From Streptococcus mitis subsp. hohhotensis (lineage in GTDB: Bacteria > Bacillota > Bacilli > Lactobacillales > Streptococcaceae), in the NCBI RefSeq assembly GCF_020089495.2, contig NZ_JAIRCA020000017.1, forward strand, positions 1 to 44,567: 44,567 bases of DNA. Direction: 5' to 3'. The position numbers and the translations under genes are program-made. This document shows, piece by piece, positions 8,752 through 16,272 of the stretch. How positions within the stretch are numbered: position 1 is the first letter of the stretch; each line of letters opens with the position of its first letter. The notes beneath the pieces were generated by a model. It saw only the letters and a list, made by a program, of their open reading frames with translations, made no database searches and was not told where the DNA came from.

Positions 8752-8888
8752 CAAGAAAAAAACTTTTGCACAATTCTGCTACGCTTTAAAAAAGTTAATG
8801 AAATAGTGGAAATTTTATCTTCATTTTCTAAGGAAAATCGTTTACATGACTTTATCGACGGATTTAACTATCTTTTGCTCTGGTCTTG

Positions 8889-8897
8889 TGTTATACT
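8889..8897 (+). promoter_or_regulatory. Extended -10 promoter of cshA
   Basis: TGT-TATACT (8889-8897) with no good -35. The predicted start near 8904 leaves an untranslated leader of about 140 nt. Confidence 0.5.
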
Positions 8898-8903
8898 AGA
8901 TAG

Positions 8904-9046
8904 GTTGCAAAGAAAACAGTACTTTTCTTTTGTGGAAAAGAAGCAACACGATTTTGTATCCAGTATATGAAAATACGTCATAAAAAGAAAAGTATAAAAT
9001 AAGCCCTATAGGGTGGCTTCGCACCACCTTTAGAAAGAAGAAAAAC
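8904..9046 (+). promoter_or_regulatory. Long structured 5' leader of cshA
   Basis: The leader ends in AGGGTGG (9010-9016) pairing with CCACCTT (9024-9030) around a 7-nt loop, directly before the AGAAAGAAG ribosome site. The palindrome CCCTATAGGG (9004-9013) overlaps the 5' arm and could form a competing structure. Long leaders on DEAD-box helicase mRNAs often take part in cold or autogenous control; that role is inferred here. Confidence 0.4.
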
Positions 9047-10612
9047 GTGAAATTTAATGAATTAAACTTGTCTGCTGATTTGCTAGCAGAGATTGAAAAA
9101 GCTGGTTTTGTAGAAGCTAGTCCGATCCAAGAACAAACTATTCCCTTGGCCCTTGAAGGTAAGGACGTTATCGGTCAAGCACAGACTGGTACAGGGAAAA
9201 CTGCAGCCTTTGGCTTGCCAACCCTTGAAAAAATTCGTACAGAAGAAGCAACCATCCAAGCCTTGGTCATCGCTCCAACTCGTGAACTCGCTGTCCAAAG
9301 TCAAGAGGAACTCTTCCGCTTTGGTCGTAGCAAGGGAGTGAAAGTACGCTCAGTATATGGTGGATCAAGCATTGAAAAACAAATTAAGGCTCTTAAATCT
9401 GGTGCCCATATCGTGGTGGGAACACCTGGTCGCCTTTTGGACTTGATTAAACGCAAGGCCTTGAAATTACAAGATATTGAAACGCTCATCCTTGACGAAG
9501 CGGATGAAATGCTCAACATGGGCTTCCTTGAAGACATCGAAGCTATTATTTCTCGTGTCCCTGAAAGCCGTCAAACCTTACTTTTCTCAGCAACTATGCC
9601 AGATGCTATCAAACGTATTGGTGTTCAGTTTATGAAAGAACCTGAACATGTGAAGATTGCTGCCAAGGAATTGACAACAGAATTGGTTGACCAATACTAC
9701 ATCCGTGTTAAAGAACAAGAAAAATTTGATACCATGACACGTCTCATGGATGTGGAACAACCAGAACTTGCTATCGTATTTGGCCGTACCAAACGCCGTG
9801 TGGATGAATTGACTCGTGGTCTTAAAATTCGTGGCTTCCGTGCAGAAGGGATTCATGGAGACCTAGACCAAAACAAACGTCTTCGTGTCCTTCGTGACTT
9901 TAAAAACGGTAACCTTGATGTTTTGGTTGCGACAGACGTGGCAGCGCGTGGTTTGGATATTTCAGGTGTGACCCATGTCTATAACTACGATATTCCACAA
10001 GATCCTGAAAGTTATGTTCACCGTATCGGTCGTACAGGTCGTGCTGGTAAGTCAGGTCAATCGATTACCTTTGTTGCTCCAAATGAAATGGGCTACCTTC
10101 AAATTATTGAAAACTTGACTAAGAAACGTATGAAAGGTCTCAAACCTGCAAGTGCAGAAGAAGCCTTCCAAGCAAAAAAACATGTAGCTCTCAAGAAAAT
10201 TGAACGTGATTTTGCAGATGAGACTATCCGTGCCAACTTTGAGAAATTTGGTAAGGATGCTCGTAAGCTAGCTGCCGAATTTACTCCAGAAGAATTGGCT
10301 ATGTATATCTTGAGTCTGACTGTTCAAGATCCGGATAGCCTTCCAGAAGTGGAGATTGCACGTGAAAAACCACTGCCATTTAAACCATCAGGTAATGGCT
10401 TCGGTGGTAAAACTAAGGGAGGTCGTCGTGGAGATGACCGTCGTGATAATCGCCGTGGCAATGGTCGTCGTGATGATTTCAAAAAAGGAAGTCGTGGCAA
10501 TGATCGTTTTGATAAAGACAGACGTTACCGTAATAAAGACAATAAAAAACCACGCAATACTTCAAGCGAAAAGCAAACAGGCTTTGTTATTCGTAACAAG
10601 GGCGACAAATAA
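9047..10612 (+). CDS. cshA: DEAD-box ATP-dependent RNA helicase
   Basis: A 521-residue CshA-type helicase with a GTG start chosen from its position 5-6 nt after AGAAAGAAG and the MKFNELNLS family start. Motifs run in order: Q motif (PIQEQTIP), motif I AQTGTGKT, PTRELA, GTPGR, DEAD (DEADEML), SAT, the RecA2 motifs VATDVAARGLD, and motif VI HRIGRTGRAG. The last 80 or so residues are a basic Arg/Gly/Asp/Asn-rich tail for RNA binding. CshA works in mRNA turnover with the RNA degradosome and in ribosome assembly and cold growth in Firmicutes. It is monocistronic, with a long leader and a terminator. Confidence 0.96.
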   Translation: MKFNELNLSADLLAEIEKAGFVEASPIQEQTIPLALEGKDVIGQAQTGTGKTAAFGLPTLEKIRTEEATIQALVIAPTRELAVQSQEELFRFGRSKGVKVRSVYGGSSIEKQIKALKSGAHIVVGTPGRLLDLIKRKALKLQDIETLILDEADEMLNMGFLEDIEAIISRVPESRQTLLFSATMPDAIKRIGVQFMKEPEHVKIAAKELTTELVDQYYIRVKEQEKFDTMTRLMDVEQPELAIVFGRTKRRVDELTRGLKIRGFRAEGIHGDLDQNKRLRVLRDFKNGNLDVLVATDVAARGLDISGVTHVYNYDIPQDPESYVHRIGRTGRAGKSGQSITFVAPNEMGYLQIIENLTKKRMKGLKPASAEEAFQAKKHVALKKIERDFADETIRANFEKFGKDARKLAAEFTPEELAMYILSLTVQDPDSLPEVEIAREKPLPFKPSGNGFGGKTKGGRRGDDRRDNRRGNGRRDDFKKGSRGNDRFDKDRRYRNKDNKKPRNTSSEKQTGFVIRNKGDK

Positions 10613-10615
10613 GAA

Positions 10616-10646
10616 AAAGCGGTTCAAAATGAATCGCTTTTTTATA
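10616..10646 (+). terminator. cshA terminator
   Basis: GCGGTTC and GAATCGC (one G-T pair) form a stem around AAAAT, flanked by an A run and TTTTTT, 4 nt after the stop codon. Confidence 0.85.
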
Positions 10647-10819
10647 TAAGGAGACCAAGGGTGAAAGAAGATGGTGATAGCAAAGGATAGGTGAAATGGA
10701 AAGGTATTATCCATCCAACTTCTTATGATAATATGATATCAAAAATAAATTAGTTTGTCAATGATAAAAATCTATTTTTCTAAAATATTTCAGCTAGTCT
10801 AAATTGCAATTAAATAAGC

Positions 10820-10864
10820 AATTTTCAGATAATAATTGAAAATTCAAGCTTTTTATGTTATAAT
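10820..10864 (+). promoter_or_regulatory. codY promoter with a CodY box
   Basis: The -35 TTGAAA (10836-10841), a 17-nt spacer ending in TGT and a perfect TATAAT (10859-10864) form the promoter. Directly upstream, 10820-10834 matches the CodY consensus AATTTTCWGAAAATT at 13 of 15 positions. A second, weaker half-site (TTGAAAATT) overlaps the -35. This predicts autorepression. A poorer 11/15 match lies at 10774-10788. Confidence 0.65.
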
Positions 10865-10890
10865 GATAGCGATTAAATTCGAGGTGAAAA

Positions 10891-11679
10891 ATGGCACATT
10901 TATTAGAAAAAACAAGAAAAATTACTTCTATCCTGAAGCGCTCGGAGGAGCAGTTGCAGGAAGAACTTCCCTACAATGCGATTACGCGTCAACTGGCAGA
11001 TATTATTGATTGTAATGCTTGTATCGTAAATAGCAAGGGACGTCTCCTTGGCTATTTTATGCGTTATAAAACCAATACGGATCGTGTAGAGCAGTTCTTC
11101 CAAACTAAGATTTTCCCAGATGACTACATTCAAGGTGCGAACATGATTTACGATACAGAAGCAAATCTGACAGTTGATCATGATTTGAGTATTTTCCCTG
11201 TAGAGAGTCGTTCGGATTTTCCAGATGGCTTGACAACCATTGCACCGATTCATGTATCAGGGATTCGCCTTGGTTCTTTGATTATTTGGCGCAATGATAA
11301 AAAATTCGAAGATGAGGATTTGATCCTTGTTGAGATTGCCAGTACCGTTGTTGGGATTCAACTCCTCAACTTCCAGCGTGAAGAAGATGAGAAAAATATC
11401 CGTCGCCGTACTGCTGTCACCATGGCGGTTAACACCCTTTCTTATTCCGAACTTCGTGCTGTTTCAGCGATTTTAGGGGAATTAAATGGAAATGAAGGGC
11501 AGTTGACTGCGTCTGTGATTGCAGACCGTATCGGAATCACCCGTTCTGTGATTGTCAATGCTCTTCGTAAACTTGAGTCTGCAGGGATTATTGAAAGTCG
11601 CTCACTTGGAATGAAGGGAACCTATCTTAAGGTCTTGATTTCAGATATTTTTGAAGAAGTGAAGAAAAGAGATTACTAA
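10891..11679 (+). CDS. codY: GTP- and branched-chain amino acid-sensing repressor CodY
   Basis: A 262-residue CodY of standard length. The N-terminal GAF domain (about 1-155) senses isoleucine, leucine and valine, and the C-terminal winged helix-turn-helix (about 205-250) contains [20 protein letters not shown], the conserved DNA-reading helix. It represses amino acid uptake and synthesis genes in rich medium and is close to essential in pneumococcus. The RBS GAGGTGA lies 5 nt before the ATG. The stop codon overlaps the pncA start by one base (TAATG), so the two genes are translationally coupled. A CodY box lies in its own promoter. Confidence 0.97.
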   Translation: MAHLLEKTRKITSILKRSEEQLQEELPYNAITRQLADIIDCNACIVNSKGRLLGYFMRYKTNTDRVEQFFQTKIFPDDYIQGANMIYDTEANLTVDHDLSIFPVESRSDFPDGLTTIAPIHVSGIRLGSLIIWRNDKKFEDEDLILVEIASTVVGIQLLNFQREEDEKNIRRRTAVTMAVNTLSYSELRAVSAILGELNGNEGQLTASVIADRIGITRSVIVNALRKLESAGIIESRSLGMKGTYLKVLISDIFEEVKKRDY

Positions 11680-12254
11680 TGACTAAAGCTTTGATTTCGA
11701 TTGATTATACAGAAGATTTTGTTGCCGACAGTGGTAAATTGACAGCAGGTGCTCCAGCTCAAGCTATTTCGGAAGCCATTAGTAAGGTGACTCGGTTAGC
11801 TTTTGAACGCGGAGATTACATCTTCTTTACTATCGATGCTCATGAAGAAAACGATTGTTTCCATCCAGAAAGCAAGCTATTTCCTCCTCACAATTTGATT
11901 GGGACTAGTGGACGCAATTTATACGGAGATTTGGGTACATTTTATCAAGAGCATGGTTCAGACAGTCGTGTCTTTTGGATGGATAAACGCCATTACTCAG
12001 CTTTTTCAGGGACTGACCTGGATATCCGCTTGAGAGAGCGTCGAATTTCTACAGTTATCTTAACAGGGGTTTTGACCGATATCTGTGTCCTACATACAGC
12101 TATAGATGCCTATAATCTAGGATATGATATCGAGATTGTTCAACCAGCCGTTGCTTCTATCTGGCCTGAAAATCATCAATTTGCTCTAGGCCATTTCAAA
12201 AATACACTTGGAGCTAAGTTAGTAGATGAAAATTTAAATGAACTTTCAGAGTAA
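11679..12254 (+). CDS. pncA: Nicotinamidase / isochorismatase-family hydrolase
   Basis: A 191-residue nicotinamidase that deamidates nicotinamide to nicotinate for NAD salvage. The catalytic triad is Asp9 (SIDYTEDFV), Lys103 (MDKRHYSAF) and Cys136 (TGVLTDICVLHT). The metal ligands Asp53, His55 and His71 are in place (TIDAHEENDC, PPHNLIG). Streptococci lack de novo NAD synthesis, so the salvage role fits. It is fused translationally to codY with a one-base overlap, and no terminator is visible between its end and the tRNA promoter. Confidence 0.93.
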   Translation: MTKALISIDYTEDFVADSGKLTAGAPAQAISEAISKVTRLAFERGDYIFFTIDAHEENDCFHPESKLFPPHNLIGTSGRNLYGDLGTFYQEHGSDSRVFWMDKRHYSAFSGTDLDIRLRERRISTVILTGVLTDICVLHTAIDAYNLGYDIEIVQPAVASIWPENHQFALGHFKNTLGAKLVDENLNELSE

Positions 12255-12281
12255 TTTATCTGAAAAAAATTGAAAAAAGTA

Positions 12282-12310
12282 TTGACAAGCATCTCAAAAG
12301 TTGATATACT
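12282..12310 (+). promoter_or_regulatory. tRNA-Leu promoter
   Basis: A perfect TTGACA (12282-12287), a 17-nt spacer and TATACT (12305-12310), 15 nt before the mature tRNA 5' end. Confidence 0.88.
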
Positions 12311-12325
12311 AGTAAAGTAATCGAC

Positions 12326-12411
12326 GCGGGGATGGCGGAATTGGCAGACGCGCAGGACTAAGGATCCTGTGACCGCTTTAGGTCGTGAGGGTTCAAGTCC
12401 CTCTCTCCGCA
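12326..12411 (+). tRNA. tRNA-Leu (anticodon AAG)
   Basis: An 86-nt class II tRNA. The acceptor stem is GCGGGGA/TCTCCGC, the D arm contains TTGGCAGACGC, the anticodon stem CAGGA/TCCTG encloses the loop CTAAGGA (anticodon AAG), and there is a long variable arm and a GGTTCAAGTCC T arm. The discriminator base is A, and CCA is not encoded. It stands alone with its own promoter and terminator. Confidence 0.97.
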
Positions 12412-12417
12412 TAGGAT

Positions 12418-12450
12418 AAGAGTTAGCTTAGGCTAGCTCTTTTGTTTTTT
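12418..12450 (+). terminator. tRNA-Leu terminator
   Basis: AAGAGTTAGC pairs with GCTAGCTCTT (one G-T pair, 4-nt loop), followed by TTGTTTTTT. Confidence 0.85.
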
Positions 12451-12464
12451 ATCTAATTTACGTA

Positions 12465-12489
12465 GAGCAAAAAATTTTTGCTCTTTTTT
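12465..12489 (+). terminator. Second terminator-like palindrome upstream of vex1
   Basis: GAGCAAAAAA/TTTTTGCTC is a nearly loopless palindrome followed by TTTTTT. It probably backs up the tRNA terminator and insulates the vex promoter. Confidence 0.5.
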
Positions 12490-12492
12490 CGC

Positions 12493-12526
12493 ATTTCATA
12501 AACATTTCATATTTGGGTTTTATAAT
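12493..12526 (+). promoter_or_regulatory. vex1 promoter with an 11-bp-spaced direct repeat
   Basis: ATTTCATA occurs at 12493-12500 and again at 12504-12511, an 11-bp period, ending 9 bp before a perfect TATAAT (12521-12526). There is no good -35. This layout is typical of promoters activated by OmpR/PhoB-class regulators. VncR, encoded 7 kb downstream, belongs to that class and is the obvious candidate (inference). Confidence 0.55.
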
Positions 12527-12551
12527 AGTCTTACAAATATGGAGGTGACAA

Positions 12552-13829
12552 ATGAATCCAATCCAAAGAGCTTGGGCCTATGTCAGCAGAAAACGGTTGA
12601 GAAGTTTTATTTTATTTCTGATTTTATTGATCCTATTAGCAGGAATTTCAGCTTGTTTGACGCTGATGAAGTCCAACAAAACGGTTGAAACCAATCTTTA
12701 CAAATCACTCAACACATCTTTTTCTATTAAGAAGATAGAAAATGGTCAGACTTTCAATCTGTCGGACCTAGTATCTGTAAGCAAGATTAAGGGACTGGAA
12801 AATGTTTCTCCTGAACTCGAGACGGTCGCAAAACTGAAAGATAAGGAAGTAGTGAGTGGCGAGCAGAGCGTGGAGCGTGATGATTTGTCAGCTGCGGATA
12901 AGAATTTGGTTAGCTTAACGGCTCTTGAAGATTCATCTAAGGATGTTACCTTTACCAGTTCAGCTTTCAACCTAAAAGAAGGGCGACACCTTCAAAAAGG
13001 GGATTCCAAGAAAATCCTGATCCACGAAGAGCTGGCTAAGAAGAATAGTCTTTTGCTTCATGACAAGATTGCCTTAGATGCTGGTCAGTCAGAAGCTGGA
13101 AAAGGGCAAACAGTGGAGTTTGAGATTGTTGGCATCTTTTCTGGTAAAAAACAGGAGAAATTCACAGGCTTGTCTTCTGACTTCAGTGAAAACCAGGTCT
13201 TTACAGACTATGACAGTAGCCAGACCCTTTTTGGGAATAGTGAACCTCAAGTTACTGCAGCTCGCTTCTATGTAGAAAATCCTAAGGAAATGGACGGATT
13301 CATGAAGCAGGTAGAAAACTTGGCCTTGGAAAATCAAGGGTATCAAGTTGAAAAGGAAAATAAGGCTTTTGAACAAATCAAAGACTCAGTTGCAACTTTC
13401 CAAACCTTCCTCATCATCTTCCTTTATGGGATGTTGATAGCAGGAGCTGGAGCCTTAATTTTGGTCTTGTCTCTCTGGTTGAGAGAAAGGGTCTACGAAG
13501 TGGGGATTTTACTGGCACTTGGAAAAGGTAAGAGTTCAATCTTCCTACAATTCTGTTTAGAGGTTGTTTTGGTATCTCTCGGTGCTTTGCTTCCATCCTT
13601 TATCGCTGGAAATGCCATTACATCCTATCTGCTCCAAACTGTCCTAGCCAGTGGAGAACAGGCAAGCTTACAAGATACACTAGCCAAAGCAAGCAGTTTA
13701 TCAACCAGCATCTTATCTTTTGCAGAGTCCTATGTCTTTCTGTTATTGATTAGTTGCTTATCTGTAGCCATTTGTTTCCTATTCTTATTTAGAAAATCGC
13801 CGAAAGAAATTTTATCATCTATTAGTTAA
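12552..13829 (+). CDS. vex1: ABC transporter permease Vex1 (FtsX/MacB fold)
   Basis: A 425-residue permease with one N-terminal transmembrane helix (about 17-37), a large extracytoplasmic domain (about 40-280) and three C-terminal helices (about 285-310, 330-355, 385-415). This is the FtsX/MacB topology. It begins MNPIQRAWAYVSRKRLRSF after a full GGAGGTGA ribosome site. It is the first gene of the vex1-vex2-vex3 exporter, known from the pneumococcal vancomycin-tolerance locus and once proposed to export Pep27; that role is disputed. It pairs with Vex3 around the Vex2 ATPase. The substrate is unknown. Confidence 0.92.
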   Translation: MNPIQRAWAYVSRKRLRSFILFLILLILLAGISACLTLMKSNKTVETNLYKSLNTSFSIKKIENGQTFNLSDLVSVSKIKGLENVSPELETVAKLKDKEVVSGEQSVERDDLSAADKNLVSLTALEDSSKDVTFTSSAFNLKEGRHLQKGDSKKILIHEELAKKNSLLLHDKIALDAGQSEAGKGQTVEFEIVGIFSGKKQEKFTGLSSDFSENQVFTDYDSSQTLFGNSEPQVTAARFYVENPKEMDGFMKQVENLALENQGYQVEKENKAFEQIKDSVATFQTFLIIFLYGMLIAGAGALILVLSLWLRERVYEVGILLALGKGKSSIFLQFCLEVVLVSLGALLPSFIAGNAITSYLLQTVLASGEQASLQDTLAKASSLSTSILSFAESYVFLLLISCLSVAICFLFLFRKSPKEILSSIS

Positions 13830-13841
13830 GAAGGAGAAATC

Positions 13842-14489
13842 ATGACTTTATTACAATTACAAGATGTTACCTACCGTTATAAGAACACTGCTGAAGCAGT
13901 CCTATATCAGATCAATTATAATTTTGAACCCGGGAAATTTTACAGTATTATTGGTGAGTCAGGAGCAGGAAAATCCACACTCTTGTCCCTACTGGCTGGT
14001 CTAGATAGTCCTGTTGAAGGTTCTATACTTTTCCAAGGAGAGGACATTCGTAAGAAGGGTTATTCTTACCATCGCATGCACCATATTTCCCTGGTCTTTC
14101 AAAATTATAACTTGATAGATTATCTTTCTCCACTGGAAAATATCCGCTTGGTCAACAAAAAGGCAAGTAAGGATACACTTCTTGAGCTTGGTTTGGATGA
14201 AAGTCAGATTAAGCGGAATGTTCTCCAGTTATCAGGTGGTCAACAACAACGTGTTGCCATTGCTCGTAGTTTGGTATCAGCAGCTCCAGTTATTCTAGCA
14301 GATGAGCCAACGGGAAATCTGGACCCTAAAACTGCTGGAGATATTGTCGAACTGCTCAAATCACTTGCCCAGAAAACAGGTAAATGTGTAATTGTCGTAA
14401 CCCACAGCAAAGAAGTGGCACAAGCGTCAGATATTACACTTGAATTGAAGGACAAGAAACTGACTGAAACTCGCAATACGACGAAATAA
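13842..14489 (+). CDS. vex2: ABC transporter ATP-binding protein Vex2
   Basis: A 215-residue MacB/LolD-type ATPase. It has Walker A GESGAGKSTLL, a Q-loop in LVFQNYNLIDYL, the signature LSGGQQQRVAIARSL, Walker B VILADEPTGNLD and the switch His in VVTHSKE. It starts 12 nt after vex1 with its own AAGGAG site. It powers the Vex1/Vex3 permease pair. Confidence 0.94.
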   Translation: MTLLQLQDVTYRYKNTAEAVLYQINYNFEPGKFYSIIGESGAGKSTLLSLLAGLDSPVEGSILFQGEDIRKKGYSYHRMHHISLVFQNYNLIDYLSPLENIRLVNKKASKDTLLELGLDESQIKRNVLQLSGGQQQRVAIARSLVSAAPVILADEPTGNLDPKTAGDIVELLKSLAQKTGKCVIVVTHSKEVAQASDITLELKDKKLTETRNTTK

Positions 14490-14544
14490 TATGAGCTTTT
14501 TCTGTTCGAACTATAAAATAGAATAAAATCTAGAAAGGGAACCT

Positions 14545-15924
14545 ATGTTACACAACGCATTTGCCTATGTTACAAGGAAGTTTTTCAAATCGATTGTCAT
14601 CTTCCTGATTATTCTCCTCATGGCGAGCTTGAGTTTGGTCGGCTTGTCGATCAAGGGAGCTACTGCCAAGGCTTCTCAGGAGACATTTAAAAATATCACC
14701 AATAGCTTCTCCATGCAAATCAATCGTCGCGTTAATCAAGGGACGCCACGTGGTGCTGGGAATATCAAGGGTGAAGATATCAAAAAAATCACCGAAAACA
14801 AGGCCATTGAGTCTTATGTTAAACGCATTAATGCCATTGGAGATTTGACTGGATATGAACTCATCGAAACGCCAGAAACCAAGAAAAATCTGACTCCTGA
14901 CCGTGCCAAACATTTTGGAAGTAGCTTGATGATTACAGGTGTCAATGACTCCTCTAAAGAAGACAAGTTTGTCTCTGGTTCTTATAAGCTGGTCGAAGGT
15001 GAGCACCTAACCAACGATGACAAGGACAAGATCCTCCTGCACAAGGACTTGGCAGCCAAACACGGCTGGAAAGTCGGGGATAAGGTCAAACTAGACTCCA
15101 ATGTCTATGATGCAGACAATGAAAAAGGTGCCAAGGAAACAGTCGAAGTGACAATCAAGGGACTCTTTGATGGTCATAATAAGTCAGCAGTAACCTACTC
15201 ACAAGAACTCTATGAAAATACAGCAATCACAGACATCCATACGGCTGCTAAACTTTATGGATACACAGAAGACACAGCTATTTATGGGGACGCAACCTTC
15301 TTTGTAACAGCGGATAAGAACTTGGATGATGTTATGAAAGAGTTGAATGGCATCAGTGGTATCAACTGGAAGAGCTATACACTTGTTAAGAGCTCATCTA
15401 ACTACCCAGCTCTTGAGCAATCCATCTCTGGTATGTACAAGATGGCCAATCTCCTCTTCTGGGGTAGCTTGAGCTTCTCAGTCCTTCTCCTTGCCCTCTT
15501 GCTCAGCCTTTGGATCAATGCCCGTCGCAAGGAAGTGGGAATTCTCCTCTCTATCGGTCTCGAGCAGGCAAGTATCTTGGGTCAATTCATCACTGAATCC
15601 ATCTTGATTGCCATCCCTGCTCTTGTTTCCGCTTACTTCTTAGCTACTTACACAGCGCGTGCAATCGGAAATACTGTCCTTGCCAATGTCACTTCAGGTG
15701 TTGCCAAGCAGGCTAGCAAGGCAGCTCAAGCCTCTAACCTTGGTGGTGGTGCAGAAGTAGATGGCTTTAGCAAGACCTTGTCAAGTCTAGACATTTCCAT
15801 TCAGACATCAGACTTTATCATCGTCTTTGTCCTAGCCTTGGTTCTAGTGGTTCTCGTTATGGCGCTTGCTTCAAGCAATCTCCTTAGAAAACAACCAAAA
15901 GAGCTTCTGCTGGATAGCGAATAA
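14545..15924 (+). CDS. vex3: ABC transporter permease Vex3 (FtsX/MacB fold)
   Basis: A 459-residue permease with the same layout as Vex1: one N-terminal helix (about 15-37), a long extracellular region, and three C-terminal helices with the FtsX-type WINARRKEVGILLSIGL loop. The extracellular domain is larger than in Vex1, and a Gly/Ala-rich, Lys-containing segment (about 392-415) sits between the last helices. The gene begins 55 nt after vex2 behind AGAAAGGGA. In pneumococcus pep27 and vncRS follow it closely; here 3.9 kb of other sequence comes between. Confidence 0.93.
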   Translation: MLHNAFAYVTRKFFKSIVIFLIILLMASLSLVGLSIKGATAKASQETFKNITNSFSMQINRRVNQGTPRGAGNIKGEDIKKITENKAIESYVKRINAIGDLTGYELIETPETKKNLTPDRAKHFGSSLMITGVNDSSKEDKFVSGSYKLVEGEHLTNDDKDKILLHKDLAAKHGWKVGDKVKLDSNVYDADNEKGAKETVEVTIKGLFDGHNKSAVTYSQELYENTAITDIHTAAKLYGYTEDTAIYGDATFFVTADKNLDDVMKELNGISGINWKSYTLVKSSSNYPALEQSISGMYKMANLLFWGSLSFSVLLLALLLSLWINARRKEVGILLSIGLEQASILGQFITESILIAIPALVSAYFLATYTARAIGNTVLANVTSGVAKQASKAAQASNLGGGAEVDGFSKTLSSLDISIQTSDFIIVFVLALVLVVLVMALASSNLLRKQPKELLLDSE

Positions 15925-16020
15925 GTTTGAAAAAATTAGTCTAAAACAGAGACTGCATCTTGTTTTTCTATTCCAGAATGGTGGATAGAGAATGGATATT
16001 TAACAATACAAAATAGAGCC

Positions 16021-16060
16021 GAAAGCAGTGGTGAAAATCATTGCTTTCAATCGCTTTCTT
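16021..16060 (+). terminator. Probable vex operon terminator
   Basis: GAAAGCA (16021-16027) and TGCTTTC (16042-16048), extended inward by four more pairs including wobbles, form an 11-bp stem followed by the T-rich AATCGCTTTCTTTG. It lies 97 nt after vex3. The T run is broken, so termination may be partial. Confidence 0.5.
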
Positions 16061-16080
16061 TGTACTTTTGCTGGTGGATA

Positions 16081-16089
16081 TGATATACT
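16081..16089 (+). promoter_or_regulatory. Extended -10 promoter of the LysM protein gene
   Basis: TGA-TATACT (16081-16089) without a clear -35. A start near 16096 would give a leader of about 177 nt, in which I see no known riboswitch. Confidence 0.45.
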
Positions 16090-16272
16090 AAAATCGTGGA
16101 ATTCAGTGGAAGAACAATTTACAATTTCTATATTCAAATATGCATAAAAATTTATTCATAATTTGCTTTTAAATAAATAGAAAACCTGTAGATACCTTTA
16201 CATACTGCAAAGGTAGATGAGCCTGCTGTGGCTGACTTTGCCTTTTACAAATATAAAATAGTGAGGAAAACA

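Noticed and set aside
10356..10649. A 97-codon second frame at the cshA 3' end
   Set aside because: It is a shadow of the Arg/Gly-rich tail and runs into the terminator.
12176..12412. A 78-codon minus-strand ORF over tRNA-Leu
   Set aside because: It is the usual spurious antisense frame of a tRNA gene (REGLEPSRP-type peptide).
12465..12489. An attachment site next to the tRNA-Leu gene
   Set aside because: No integrase and no repeat of the tRNA 3' end are visible in the window; the sequence reads as terminators.
16228..16272. GTG start 15 codons upstream for the LysM protein
   Set aside because: No ribosome site is visible there; GAGGAAA precedes the ATG at 16273, which begins a good signal peptide.
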